Origin: Streptomyces spinoverrucosus
GTDB taxonomy: Bacteria > Actinomycetota > Actinomycetes > Streptomycetales > Streptomycetaceae
DNA: 64,000 nt
Assembly (NCBI RefSeq): GCF_015712165.1
Contig: NZ_JADPZX010000001.1
Location: 4,600,001 to 4,664,000, forward strand
Direction: 5' to 3'
Positions 1 through 11,409 of the stretch are shown one piece after another. The notes under the pieces were generated by a model. The model saw nothing but the letters and a program-made list of their open reading frames with translations, had not been told where the DNA came from and searched no databases. Each line of letters begins with the position of its first letter. Positions within the stretch are counted from its first letter, which is position 1. The translations under genes were made by a program, and so were the position numbers.

Positions 1-58
1 CGGGGTGATGGGTGGCTGGTCGTTGTTTGAGAACTGCACAGTGGACGCGAGCATCTGT
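1..58 (+). other. 3' part of the 16S-23S internal transcribed spacer
   Basis: The stretch before the 23S 5' end has no coding potential. Bases 38-53 are exactly complementary to 3181-3196, forming a 16-bp stem that would bring both ends of pre-23S together, as RNase III processing stems do. The 16S gene lies outside the window to the left. Confidence 0.85.
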
Positions 59-3177
<3,119 letters not shown>

Positions 3178-3180
3178 AGT

Positions 3181-3196
3181 TGCTCGCGTCCACTGT
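3181..3196 (+). other. right arm of the 23S processing stem
   Basis: Bases 3181-3196 (TGCTCGCGTCCACTGT) are the exact reverse complement of 38-53. The pair encloses the whole 23S and would be the double-stranded RNase III substrate of the primary transcript. Confidence 0.85.
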
Positions 3197-3245
3197 GTTG
3201 GTTCTGAAACCACGAACAGCCGTTTCCGGTTGTCAGTTTCATAGT

Positions 3246-3365
3246 GTTTCGGTGGTCATAGCGTGAGGGAAACGCCCGGTTACATTCCGAACCCGGAAGC
3301 TAAGCCTTACAGCGCCGATGGTACTGCAGGGGGGACCCTGTGGGAGAGTAGGACGCCGCCGAACA
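3246..3365 (+). rRNA. rrf: 5S ribosomal RNA
   Basis: A 120-nt 5S rRNA starting GTTTCGGTGGTCATAGCG with the complementary end near CGCCGCCGAAC; the loop CCGAACCCGGAAGCTAAG is the conserved 5S core. It lies about 70 nt behind 23S in the same operon and is followed at once by a terminator, so it closes the rRNA operon. Confidence 0.97.
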
Positions 3366-3375
3366 ATTTTTGGGG

Positions 3376-3404
3376 AAACCCCGCATCTTCGGATGCGGGG
3401 TTTT
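3376..3404 (+). terminator. rRNA operon intrinsic terminator
   Basis: Stem CCCCGCATC (3379-3387), UUCG tetraloop, stem GATGCGGGG (3392-3400), then TTTT; flanking AAA can extend the stem into the T-run. A textbook strong Rho-independent terminator. Confidence 0.93.
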
Positions 3405-3421
3405 CTGCATTTCAGGGGTCT

Positions 3422-4084
3422 TCAGGACGGGCTCACCAGTTTCGTGTCGTACGCCAGGATCACCGCCTGGATGCGGTCCCTCGATCCTGTCTTCGCCAGG
3501 ATGCGGCTGACGTGCGTCTTCACCGTCGACTCGGCCACGTGCAGGCGCGTGGCGATTTCCGTGTTGGTCCAGCCCTTGCCGATGACCGTGAGGATTTCGC
3601 GTTCGCGGTCCGTGAGGGGAGCGAGGCGGGGGTCCGGCTCCGGGTGGGTTTCGGGGGTCGGGAGGTGGTGGGCGTACGCGTCCAGGAGGCGGCGGGTGAG
3701 GCTGGGGGCCACCACCGCGTCGCCGGTGGCCACCGCGCGGATACCGGCGAGGAGTTCCTCGGGCTGGGCGTCCTTGACGAGGAAGCCGGAGGCGCCGGCG
3801 CGGAGGCCGGCGTAGGCGTATTCGTCCAGGTCGAAGGTGGTGAGGATCAGTACGCGGGTGCGGTCGCCGGTGGCGGTGATGCGGCGGGTGGCCTCGATGC
3901 CGTCCAGGCCGGGCATGCGGACGTCCATCAGGACGACGTCAGGGTGGAGTTCGGCCGTCATACGGACCGCCTCGCCGCCGTTCGTCGCCTCGCCCAGCAC
4001 CGTCAGGTCGTCCTGGCTTTCCAGCAGCATGCGGAAGCCGAAGCGCTGCAAGGGTTGGTCGTCGGCGATGAGGACGGTGGTCAC
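3422..4084 (-). CDS. NarL/LuxR-family two-component response regulator
   Basis: A 220-aa cytoplasmic DNA-binding regulator. The receiver domain (about residues 3-120) has the acidic pair D8-D9, the phospho-acceptor D54 in MDVRMPG and the conserved lysine in FLVKDA. The C-terminal LuxR-type helix-turn-helix (about 150-212) carries LTDREREIL and the recognition helix region VAESTVKTHVSRIL. The GTG start was chosen because its GTGA overlaps the stop of the upstream ABC gene, giving translational coupling; the longer open frame upstream is only a shadow of that gene. No intact sensor kinase is adjacent: only what looks like the end of one, fused to the ABC protein. Its phosphodonor is therefore unknown. 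Confidence 0.93.
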   Translation of the reverse strand: MTTVLIADDQPLQRFGFRMLLESQDDLTVLGEATNGGEAVRMTAELHPDVVLMDVRMPGLDGIEATRRITATGDRTRVLILTTFDLDEYAYAGLRAGASGFLVKDAQPEELLAGIRAVATGDAVVAPSLTRRLLDAYAHHLPTPETHPEPDPRLAPLTDREREILTVIGKGWTNTEIATRLHVAESTVKTHVSRILAKTGSRDRIQAVILAYDTKLVSPS

Positions 4085-4965
4085 TGCGGGGGTTCCTCCG
4101 GGAGGTGCAGGTGGATGCGCCAGCCCTGGTCGGGGTGTGGGAGTGGGCCGGCTTCGAGTGTGCCGCGGATCCGGAGGGTGCCCGGGGTGTCGGTGGTGAT
4201 GTCGACGCCGGGGGCGGCGAGCAGGCGTGCGAGGGCGGCGGCGTCCGGGGTGACGACCCTGACCGTGCCCGCGCCCGAGTCCCGTACGAAGTCCGCGACC
4301 GTGGTGTCGGCCAGGAGGCGGCCTCGGCCGACGATGATCAGGTGGTCGGCGGTGAGGGCCATCTCGCTCATCAGGTGGGAGGAGACGAAGACCGTACGGC
4401 CCTGTGAGGCCAGCGACTTCAGAAGGGTGCGGATCCACAGGACGCCCTCGGGGTCCAGGCCGTTGACCGGTTCGTCGAGGATGACCGTGGCCGGGTCGCC
4501 GAGCAGGGCCGCGGCGATGCCGAGGCGTTGGCCCATGCCGAGGGAGAAGCCCTTGACCCGGCGGCCGGCCACGTCCGACAGGCCTGTCAGGTCCAGGACG
4601 TGGGTGACGCGGCTGCGCGGGATGCCGTGGGTGAGGGCGAGCGCTGTCAGGTGGTGGTGGGCCGTGCGGCCCGGGTGGGCCGTGCGGCCCGGGTGGGCCG
4701 TGCGGCCCGGGTGGGCCGAGCGGGCCTCCAGCAGCGCGCCGACCTCAGTGAGGGGCGCGGCGTGGGCGGCGTAGGCGCGTCCGCCGATGGTGGCGTGGCC
4801 GCGGGTGGGGGCGTCCAGGCCGAGGATCATGCGCAGGGTGGTGGACTTGCCGGCGCCGTTGGGGCCGAGGAAGCCGGTGACGGTGCCCGGGCGGACGGTG
4901 AAGGACAGGTCGGTGACGACGGTCTTGTCGCCATAGCGTTTGGTGAGTTGCTGGGCCGTAATCAT
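4081..4965 (-). CDS. ABC transporter ATP-binding protein, apparently fused to a kinase tail
   Basis: A 294-aa ABC ATPase of the drug/antibiotic-export type. It has Walker A GPNGAGKS (about 33-40), signature FSLGMGQRL, Walker B VILDEP and the switch histidine in VSSHLMSE. No permease gene is next to it. The last about 30 residues (GTLEAGPLP...GWRIHLHLP) do not look like an ABC tail but like the extreme C-terminus of a NarL-partner histidine kinase, so a deletion has probably joined the two genes and removed the permease and most of the kinase. An 18-bp unit is repeated three times inside, giving three AHPGRT units. It is transcribed with the response regulator. Confidence 0.88.
   Translation of the reverse strand: MITAQQLTKRYGDKTVVTDLSFTVRPGTVTGFLGPNGAGKSTTLRMILGLDAPTRGHATIGGRAYAAHAAPLTEVGALLEARSAHPGRTAHPGRTAHPGRTAHHHLTALALTHGIPRSRVTHVLDLTGLSDVAGRRVKGFSLGMGQRLGIAAALLGDPATVILDEPVNGLDPEGVLWIRTLLKSLASQGRTVFVSSHLMSEMALTADHLIIVGRGRLLADTTVADFVRDSGAGTVRVVTPDAAALARLLAAPGVDITTDTPGTLRIRGTLEAGPLPHPDQGWRIHLHLPEEPPQ
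4661..4714 (-). repeat. in-frame 18-bp tandem repeat, 3 copies
   Basis: Three perfect copies of GCCGTGCGGCCCGGGTGG (+ strand) lie at 4661-4678, 4679-4696 and 4697-4714. They encode AHPGRT three times in the ABC ATPase just after the first third of the protein, where one SAHPGRT is normal in related exporters as I recall them. The expansion keeps frame. Confidence 0.95.
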
Positions 4966-5057
4966 GTTTCGATCGTCGGCCGCGCGGGGGCCCGGGGCGT
5001 CGGACCGTGGGCAGTATTCGGAGGAGGGCTGTCGTACCCGGGTACTACGGTGGGCTC

Positions 5058-5621
5058 ATGAGCATCAGCGCCGAAGAGCGGTACGTCGTCCGGTCTCTGC
5101 GTGCCGAGGAGTGGCCGGCGATGCGGGAGCTGCGGCTGGCCGCGCTGCGGGATCCGGTGGCGCGGATCGCCTTCCTGGAGACGTACGAGGAGGCGGTGGC
5201 CCGGCCGGAGTCGTTCTGGCGGGAGCGGGCCGAGCGGGCCGCTCAGGGGCAGGCCGGGGCTCGGCAGGTGGTCGCCGAGGGGCCGGACGGGGCGTTGGTC
5301 GGGACGCTGACCGTGCTGGTCGAGGAACCGGGGACGACGGACTGGGCCGGGTTCCCCGTCGAGCGGCGGCAGGGGCATGTCGTGGGCGTGTACATGCGGC
5401 CGGAGCTTCGTGGCTGCGGGTTGACCGAGCTGCTCTTCGACGAGGCCCTGGAGTGGTGCTGGGCGCGGGGGCTGGAGCGGGTGCGGCTCATCGTGCACGA
5501 GGAGAACGGTCGGGCGCAGGCCTTCTACCGGAAGCTGGGATTCGAGGCCAGTGGGCTGACTGTGCCGCTGGCCGGTCAACCGGACGCCTGTGAGCGGGAG
5601 TTCGTCCTCGAACGAGGGTGA
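5058..5621 (+). CDS. GNAT-family N-acetyltransferase
   Basis: A 187-aa single-domain acetyltransferase using acetyl-CoA. The central motif A reads VVGVYMRPELRGCGLTELL, with the RGCGL pyrophosphate-binding loop; the C-terminal motif has NGRAQAFYRKLGF, typical of GNAT motif B. Substrate unknown. The ATG at 5058 was chosen over upstream in-frame ATG 5007 because the protein then begins at the first conserved strand and because TACGGT at 5046-5051 sits exactly 12 nt before it, suggesting a leaderless transcript. It is divergent from the ABC gene and converges with the VirD4-like gene, with only 2 bp between stops. Confidence 0.9.
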   Translation: MSISAEERYVVRSLRAEEWPAMRELRLAALRDPVARIAFLETYEEAVARPESFWRERAERAAQGQAGARQVVAEGPDGALVGTLTVLVEEPGTTDWAGFPVERRQGHVVGVYMRPELRGCGLTELLFDEALEWCWARGLERVRLIVHEENGRAQAFYRKLGFEASGLTVPLAGQPDACEREFVLERG

Positions 5622-5623
5622 CG

Positions 5624-7081
5624 TCAGACCGGCAGTTCGTCGTGCGGCCAACGGGTGCGGGCCTGTTCGCGGGAGCGCAGGAGGGCCAGGGTGGGCAGGC
5701 CCTGGTCGGCTCCGGAGGCCAGCAGCCAGGGGAGTTGGGGGATGGGGGCCACCGCCGCGACGTCGTCGAGGACGAGGGTGAGTGGTGGGTCGAGCCGACC
5801 GGAGGATGACCGTTCGGCCATGCGCCGGCCGCGCTCGACCACGCTGGACACGAGCGCGGTGAGCAGGGGCATCGCGCCCGGGTTCGTCCGGGGGTCCTCG
5901 ATGGATTCACCGACCACATAAAGCGTGCCCCCTTCGGCGATGAGGGAATCCAGGGCGAGGGTGTCGGGTCGGTTGGGTGTGCAGGACTCGCGGATGTTGA
6001 CCGTGAAGAGCGCGGAGAGGGCACGGGCGGTCAACTCGTGGGCCATGTCCCGGCGGTCGGGGTGTGCGGTGAGGGCGGCTTCGAGTTCGCCCGCGGCACC
6101 GGGGGCTGCCTTGGGGTGGGTACGGAGGACGCGTACCGCTTCCTGGATCTGGGTGCCCTGGGACCAGCGGTGGACGTGGCGGACGGTGCGGTTGTCCAGG
6201 GCCGCGGCGTGCAGGTAGCTGCGCAGGAGGGTCTCGGCGGTGTCGCTGACGGCTTGGTCGAGGCGGGAGGTGGGGCGGACGGGGGTGAGGAGGGCGGCGG
6301 CTCTTGCTGTCGCCGTTTGCTTGTCCTCGCAGTGGGTGGTGGGGGACCAGTGGAGGCGGGCCGGGGTGTCGCAGGTGTGGGTGGGGTCGTAGAGGAGGGT
6401 CGGGCCCAGCTTGGATCTGGCGTCCTTGGTTTCCTGCCAGAGGGTGGGGTTCGAGGTGACGACGAGGGTGGGGCCGTCCGCGTCCCGGATCGCCTCGGTC
6501 GCGGTTGTCTGGCGGCTTTCCCTGGTCGTAATGTGGATCTTTTCCCATCCGCCCACCCGTGCGCTCGCGCGCAGTGGTTCCGCCTCCGGTTCTTCGGGTC
6601 TCGCCTCCGTGGGTTCCGGGCTCCTCGGCGTCGGGACCTCGTGCGGCGTCGGCGGCTCAGGGGCCGACGCCGCTGCCGGTGCCTGCTGCGGGGCCGGTGC
6701 CTGCCGCGGGGTCGCCCGGCGCCGTACCCGCCCCGCCTTCCACCGCGCCACCGTCCCCATCACGAACATGCTCAGCACGAACAGCACCATCAACTGGCCG
6801 ATGAACAGCCCCCAGAACAGCCCGTACCCCGAGAGCTGTGCTCCCGGGGTGTCCGGCCAGGCGCCGGTGATGTCGTGCGGCTCGGCGATGAGGTGGCGCA
6901 TGGCCAGGGGCGTACGGGTGAACGTCACGCCCGGTGGCCACGCCCCGGTCGCGAACCAGGCCGCCAGGCCCGTGGCCGTCCAGACCAGCAGGGTCATGCC
7001 GAGCAGAAACGCGAGTATGCCGATCAGCAGGCCGTCGGGGATGCCGCCCTGGGCTTCCCGCCGGTGGTCGTCCGCTCTCAC
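5624..7081 (-). CDS. VirD4/TraG-like coupling protein with degenerate P-loop
   Basis: A 485-aa protein with two N-terminal membrane segments (about 18-45 and 88-110), a proline-rich linker (about 120-180), then a TraG/TraM-recognition ATPase fold. Family landmarks remain: GPTLVVTSNP, LLYDPT, LHWSP and the strand LTLVLDDVAAVAP with PIPQLPWLLASGADQG, typical of type IV coupling proteins. The place where the P-loop GxxGxGK(S/T) should be reads TRESRQTT, so nucleotide binding is doubtful. It is the last gene of the secretion-like operon, 22 bp behind the VirB4-like gene; GTG start with AGGGGAC upstream. Role inferred: a structural or regulatory coupling partner rather than an active pump. Confidence 0.82.
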   Translation of the reverse strand: MRADDHRREAQGGIPDGLLIGILAFLLGMTLLVWTATGLAAWFATGAWPPGVTFTRTPLAMRHLIAEPHDITGAWPDTPGAQLSGYGLFWGLFIGQLMVLFVLSMFVMGTVARWKAGRVRRRATPRQAPAPQQAPAAASAPEPPTPHEVPTPRSPEPTEARPEEPEAEPLRASARVGGWEKIHITTRESRQTTATEAIRDADGPTLVVTSNPTLWQETKDARSKLGPTLLYDPTHTCDTPARLHWSPTTHCEDKQTATARAAALLTPVRPTSRLDQAVSDTAETLLRSYLHAAALDNRTVRHVHRWSQGTQIQEAVRVLRTHPKAAPGAAGELEAALTAHPDRRDMAHELTARALSALFTVNIRESCTPNRPDTLALDSLIAEGGTLYVVGESIEDPRTNPGAMPLLTALVSSVVERGRRMAERSSSGRLDPPLTLVLDDVAAVAPIPQLPWLLASGADQGLPTLALLRSREQARTRWPHDELPV

Positions 7082-7103
7082 GCCGTCCCCTTACGCCACC
7101 GTC

Positions 7104-8513
7104 TTACGCCACCGTCGACTCGGAGTCGCCGAGGTGCTGTTCCATGAACGCCGCCGCCCGCTCCTCGGCCTCCAGCTCGGCGGCGCGCAGCGCGTCGTCG
7201 GGGAGGTCGGAGGCGGACTCGGTCATCGCGCGGTCGGTGAAGACCAGGGGGCGTTCCGTCTCCGTGACCAGGTGTTTGACGACCTGGACGTTGCCGTTGA
7301 CGTCCCACACCGCGATGCCCGGTGTCAGCGTGGGGATGATTTCCACCGCCCACCTGGGCAAACCCAGCACCCGGCCGGTCGCCCGCGCCTCGTCCGCCTT
7401 CTGGGCGTAGATCGTCCTGGTCGAGGCCATCTTCAGGATCGCCGCGGCCTCCTTCGCCGCCGCCCCGTCCACGACGTCGGACAGGTGGTGGACCACGGCC
7501 ACGAACGACAGACCCAGTCGGCGGCCGAACTTCAGCAGGCGCTGGAACAGTTGTGCCACGAACGGGCTGTTGATGATGTGCCAGGCCTCCTCGACCAGGA
7601 AGATGCGCTTCTTCCGGTCGGGGCGGATCCAGGTGTGTTCCAGCCAGACGCCGACGATCGCCATCAGGATGGGCATGGCGATGGAGTTGCGGTCGATGTG
7701 GGAGAGGTCGAAGACGATCAGCGGGGCGTCGAGGTCGATGCCGACCGTCGTCGGGCCGTCGAACATGCCGCGCAGGTCACCGTCGACCAGACGGTCCAGC
7801 ACCAGCGCCACGTCCAGGCCCCACGCCCGTACGTCGTCTATGTCGACGTTCATCGACTCGGCCGACTCCGGCTCGGGGTGCCGTAGCTGCTCCACGATGT
7901 CCGAAAGGACCGGTTGCCGCTCGACGATCGTCTCGTTGACGTAGGCGTGCGCGACCTTGAGGGCGAAGCCGGAACGCTCGTCCAGCCCGTGCCCCATCGC
8001 GACCTCGATGATGGTCCGCAGGAGGGCAAGCTGGCCGGTGGTGGTGATGGCGGGGTCCAGCGGATTGAGGCGGATGCCGTGGTCCAGGGCGGCCATCGGG
8101 TCCAGGCGGATGGGTGTTATCCCCAGCTCCTGCGCGATCAGGTTCCACTCGCCGACGCCGTCCTCGCCCTGGGCGTCGAGGACGACGACCTGGCGGTCCC
8201 GGAAGCGGAGTTGGCGCAGGACGTACGTCTTCTCCAGGGCCGACTTGCCGTTGCCGGACTCGCCGAGGACCAGCCAGTGCGGGGCCGGGAGCTGCTGGCC
8301 GTACAGCTGGAAGGGGTCGTAGATGTAGCCCTTCCCGGAGTAGACCTCGCGGCCGATGATCACGCCGGAGTCGCCGAGGCCGGGGGCGGCGGTGGGCAGG
8401 TAGACCGCCTGCGCCTGGCCCGTGGAGGTGCGCACCGGCAGCCGCGTGGTCTCCACCTTCCCGAACAGGAAGGACGTGAAGGCTTCGGTGATTGCGGAGA
8501 GCGGGTCCCGCAT
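7104..8513 (-). CDS. VirB4-like type IV secretion ATPase
   Basis: A 469-aa cytoplasmic ATPase. Walker A is GESGNGKS at residues 84-91; Walker B is RIFLVEEAWH (about 285), with the two glutamates typical of VirB4/TraC ATPases, followed by a conserved FGRRLGLSFVAVVHH segment. It lacks the long VirB4 N-terminal domain, which is likely supplied by the preceding SCO6880-like gene. The ATG at 8513 starts 14 nt behind that gene's stop; the much longer open frame to 9410 only overlaps the neighbour out of frame. It probably powers substrate or pilus-subunit movement in the membrane complex encoded by this operon. Confidence 0.9.
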   Translation of the reverse strand: MRDPLSAITEAFTSFLFGKVETTRLPVRTSTGQAQAVYLPTAAPGLGDSGVIIGREVYSGKGYIYDPFQLYGQQLPAPHWLVLGESGNGKSALEKTYVLRQLRFRDRQVVVLDAQGEDGVGEWNLIAQELGITPIRLDPMAALDHGIRLNPLDPAITTTGQLALLRTIIEVAMGHGLDERSGFALKVAHAYVNETIVERQPVLSDIVEQLRHPEPESAESMNVDIDDVRAWGLDVALVLDRLVDGDLRGMFDGPTTVGIDLDAPLIVFDLSHIDRNSIAMPILMAIVGVWLEHTWIRPDRKKRIFLVEEAWHIINSPFVAQLFQRLLKFGRRLGLSFVAVVHHLSDVVDGAAAKEAAAILKMASTRTIYAQKADEARATGRVLGLPRWAVEIIPTLTPGIAVWDVNGNVQVVKHLVTETERPLVFTDRAMTESASDLPDDALRAAELEAEERAAAFMEQHLGDSESTVA

Positions 8514-8527
8514 CAGGGCATCAACCC

Positions 8528-10084
8528 CTACCTTCGGATTCCGGTGGCGAACGGGAGCGTGTTCACGAAGGACCGGTGGTGCTCGCGGTCGCACCACTCC
8601 AGCTTCAGATACGACTTTCCGGCCGACGCCCTTATCGTGCGCTTGTCGCGGGCCAGTGCCTCCGGGGAACGCGAGGAGACCGTGATGTAGCCGACGAGAT
8701 TCACGCCCGCCGCACCGCTCGCGAGGTCCTCGCCGCGCTGGTCGAGGCGGTTGTGGGCGGCGATGTCGCGGGGGTCGACGGTGCGGTTCATCTTGGCGGC
8801 GCGGGATGCCTCGGCCTCGTCGTTCGTCTTCTCGGTCAACATACGTTCGATGGCTACCTCGGTGGGTTCGAGATCCATCGTCACGGCGACCGTTCGGATG
8901 ACGTCCGGGGTGTGGACGAGGAGGGGGGCCAGGAAGTTGACGCCGACGGGGGTCATCGGCCACTCCTTGACCCAGGCGGTGGCATGGCACCACGGCGCGC
9001 GCGTGGACGACTCTCGGGTCTTGGCCTGGAGGAAGGTCGGCTCGGTGGCGTCCAGCTCGGCCGGCCAGGCGTTGCGTTTCGTCATCGCCTGGATGTGGTC
9101 GATCGGGTGGTCCGGGTCGTACATGGAGTGGATGAGCGAGGCGAGCCGGCCCTGACCGAGGGGCTGGCGTACGCGGATGTCGGCTTCCTGGAGGCGGGAG
9201 CAGATGTCGGTCAGCTCGCGGGCCATGACGACCGCGAGACCGGCGTCGCGGTCGACCTTGCCGCCGTGCGGGCGGGCCGCGCGGGCCATGGCCTGGGCCT
9301 CGGCGGCCAGTTCGCGGTTGTAGTGCATGCAGGCGACGAGGTACGCGCGGTGCTGTTCGCTGCTCGTCGACACCATCGACTGCAGCTGGTCGTACGACTG
9401 CTGCAGCCACGCCGGTGCGCGGTCGTCGCCGCGTACGGCGACGTCCTTGGCGTGCGCGTCGGGGTCGGCGGGGAGGGTGCGGGCGAGCATCTGCAGGCGG
9501 GTGACGAAGCCGTCGCCGTTCGCCACGTGCTTCAGGAGGGTGCCGAAGCGGTCGACGAGGGCTTCCTGGTCCTCGCTGTCGCGCAGGCCGACGCCGGGGC
9601 CCTCGATCTCGATGGCGGCGGTGACGGTCTTGCGGTCCGCGTGCAGCAGTACGGCGATCTCGTCGGGGCCGAAGGGTGCGGCGAGCCAGGTGATGCGGCC
9701 GATGCCGGGGGGCGGACCGATCTCGACCTCACGCCCGTCGAGCCGTGTACCGGCCTCGATGGCGGCGGAGCGGTAGGTGGCGTTGTGGCGGAGGGTGCGC
9801 TTGTAGCTGCGGTTGACCTCGAACCACTTGTAGAACGTGCGGTGCTTGTACGGCACGTAGACCGCGGCCAGCGCGAGCAGCGGGAAGCCCATGAGCAGCA
9901 CGATCCGCAGGGACAGCACCGGGACGAGGAGACCGCACATCATGCCGAGGAACGCGCCCGCGATGATCAGCGCGATCTCACCGGTCTCTCGATTCCGGCC
10001 GACGATCGCGTTCGGCCGGGCGCGGCCGATCAGATATGTACGGCGGGGCGTGACCGGATGGGACAGATGGGACTCGGTCGTCAA
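8528..10084 (-). CDS. SCO6880-family membrane protein (VirB3/VirB4 N-terminal-like)
   Basis: A 518-aa protein with two close membrane helices (about 38-85, the second ending YVPYKHRTFYKWFEV) followed by a large cytoplasmic region. This layout resembles a PrgI/VirB3-type membrane piece joined to the N-terminal domain of VirB4, known in actinobacteria as the SCO6880 family. The TTG start overlaps the upstream stop as TTGA. Immediately downstream is the separate P-loop ATPase, so the pair probably reconstitutes a split VirB4. No catalytic residues are expected or seen. Confidence 0.83.
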   Translation of the reverse strand: MTTESHLSHPVTPRRTYLIGRARPNAIVGRNRETGEIALIIAGAFLGMMCGLLVPVLSLRIVLLMGFPLLALAAVYVPYKHRTFYKWFEVNRSYKRTLRHNATYRSAAIEAGTRLDGREVEIGPPPGIGRITWLAAPFGPDEIAVLLHADRKTVTAAIEIEGPGVGLRDSEDQEALVDRFGTLLKHVANGDGFVTRLQMLARTLPADPDAHAKDVAVRGDDRAPAWLQQSYDQLQSMVSTSSEQHRAYLVACMHYNRELAAEAQAMARAARPHGGKVDRDAGLAVVMARELTDICSRLQEADIRVRQPLGQGRLASLIHSMYDPDHPIDHIQAMTKRNAWPAELDATEPTFLQAKTRESSTRAPWCHATAWVKEWPMTPVGVNFLAPLLVHTPDVIRTVAVTMDLEPTEVAIERMLTEKTNDEAEASRAAKMNRTVDPRDIAAHNRLDQRGEDLASGAAGVNLVGYITVSSRSPEALARDKRTIRASAGKSYLKLEWCDREHHRSFVNTLPFATGIRR

Positions 10085-11409
10085 CGCCCGTCACCTCCTG
10101 AGCGATTGCTACTGCTGTTGCGGGTGTTGCTGGCGTGGGGTGTGTTGACCGGGCTGGAGGAGCGCGGCGCGGGTGCGGCGGAGGGGACAGGTCCGCCGCC
10201 ACCGGTCGAGGGGCGGGAGCTGTGGGCGGCGACACCGCCGGAGGCCTGGTTGGCGGGGCGGGGGCTGCCGCCGGACTGGGCTTGGCCGTTGTTGTCCGCG
10301 CGGGTGCTGTGGGTCTTGATGCCCTGGGCGACGAGGGTCGCGGGGGAGCTGATGACCGCGGCGGCCTTGCCTTCGGCGTTCTGCATGATGCGGTTGTTGC
10401 GGGAGCCCGCGATCTCGTCGCCGAAGCCGGGGACGAAGCGGTAGATCATCGCGGACGCGAAGATGGCGAGCAGGATGATCGCGAGGCCGGAGACGACGGC
10501 GGAGAAGGCGTCGGGGCCGTCGTCGGCGGAGAGCGCGCCGGCGAGGCCGAGGACGATGACGATGACCGGCTTCACCAGGATGACCGCGATCATGATGCCG
10601 GCCCAGCGGCGGACGTGTCCCCACAGGTTCTTGTCGACCAGGCCCGCGTAGACGACGGTGCCGAGGAGGGCGCCGACGTAGAGCAGGGCGGCGCGGATGA
10701 CGAGCTCCAGCCACAGGACGCCGGCGGCGAGGATGCTGACCAGAGAGACGACGATCAGCATGATCGGGCCGCCGCCGATGTCCTCGCCCTTCTTCAGGGC
10801 GCCGGAGAAGTTGCCGAAGAAGGCGTCCGTCTGGTCGCCGGTGGCCGACGCGAGGACGTCGGAGACGCCGTCGGTGGCGGAGACGACCGTGTAGAGGATC
10901 AGGGGGGTGAAGGCGGAGGCCAGGACGGTGAGCCAGAGGAAGCCGATGGCTTCGCCGATGGCGGTGGTGAGGGGGACGCCTCTTACGGCCCGCTTGGCCA
11001 CGGCGAGGAGCCACAGGAGGAGGGTGAGGATGGTGGAGGCGGCGAAGACGACTGCGTACTGCTGGAGGAACTTGTCGTTCGTGAAGTCGACGTTCGCGGT
11101 GTCCCGCACGGCCGCGCTGAGCTTGTCGATGGTCCAGGAGGCGGCGTCCGCGCAGCCCTTGGCGAGGGAGGAGAGGGGGTCGAGGGTGGAGGTGGGGTCC
11201 AGGGAGGGGGTGCTGGTGCCGCTGTTGTCGCCCGTGTCGCTCTCGCAGAACTCCCTGACCTGGCCCGACAGGAGGTCGCAGTTGTCGTTGGACGGCGAGG
11301 GAGTGGGCGTGGGCGCCGCGACGGCACGTGTGGCCAACAGGACAACGGCGGTCTGTACGGCGGTGAGGGTGGCGGCGACCTGGAGCGCGCGGCGCTGGCT
11401 ACCGGGCAT
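10081..11409 (-). CDS. VirB6/TrbL-like polytopic membrane protein
   Basis: A 442-aa protein with an N-terminal signal-like segment (about 8-32), a short extracytoplasmic part with two cysteines, then six or so hydrophobic helices between about 115 and 335. The C-terminal 100 residues are disordered and rich in Ser, Pro, Gly and Asn. This is the plan of VirB6/TrbL channel components. It overlaps the next gene (TTGA) and the previous one by 11 bp, so it is firmly in the operon. No enzymatic motif is present. Confidence 0.8.
   Translation of the reverse strand: MPGSQRRALQVAATLTAVQTAVVLLATRAVAAPTPTPSPSNDNCDLLSGQVREFCESDTGDNSGTSTPSLDPTSTLDPLSSLAKGCADAASWTIDKLSAAVRDTANVDFTNDKFLQQYAVVFAASTILTLLLWLLAVAKRAVRGVPLTTAIGEAIGFLWLTVLASAFTPLILYTVVSATDGVSDVLASATGDQTDAFFGNFSGALKKGEDIGGGPIMLIVVSLVSILAAGVLWLELVIRAALLYVGALLGTVVYAGLVDKNLWGHVRRWAGIMIAVILVKPVIVIVLGLAGALSADDGPDAFSAVVSGLAIILLAIFASAMIYRFVPGFGDEIAGSRNNRIMQNAEGKAAAVISSPATLVAQGIKTHSTRADNNGQAQSGGSPRPANQASGGVAAHSSRPSTGGGGPVPSAAPAPRSSSPVNTPHASNTRNSSSNRSGGDGR

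Noticed and set aside
3263..4774. 503-codon plus-strand frame opposite the response regulator and ABC genes
   Set aside because: Begins inside 5S rRNA and runs antisense to two genes with clear motifs; its sequence is Arg/Gly low complexity, an effect of high GC3.
8492..10444. 650-codon plus-strand frame antisense to the secretion operon
   Set aside because: No domain or motif; the minus-strand genes overlap by stop-start codons and carry real motifs.
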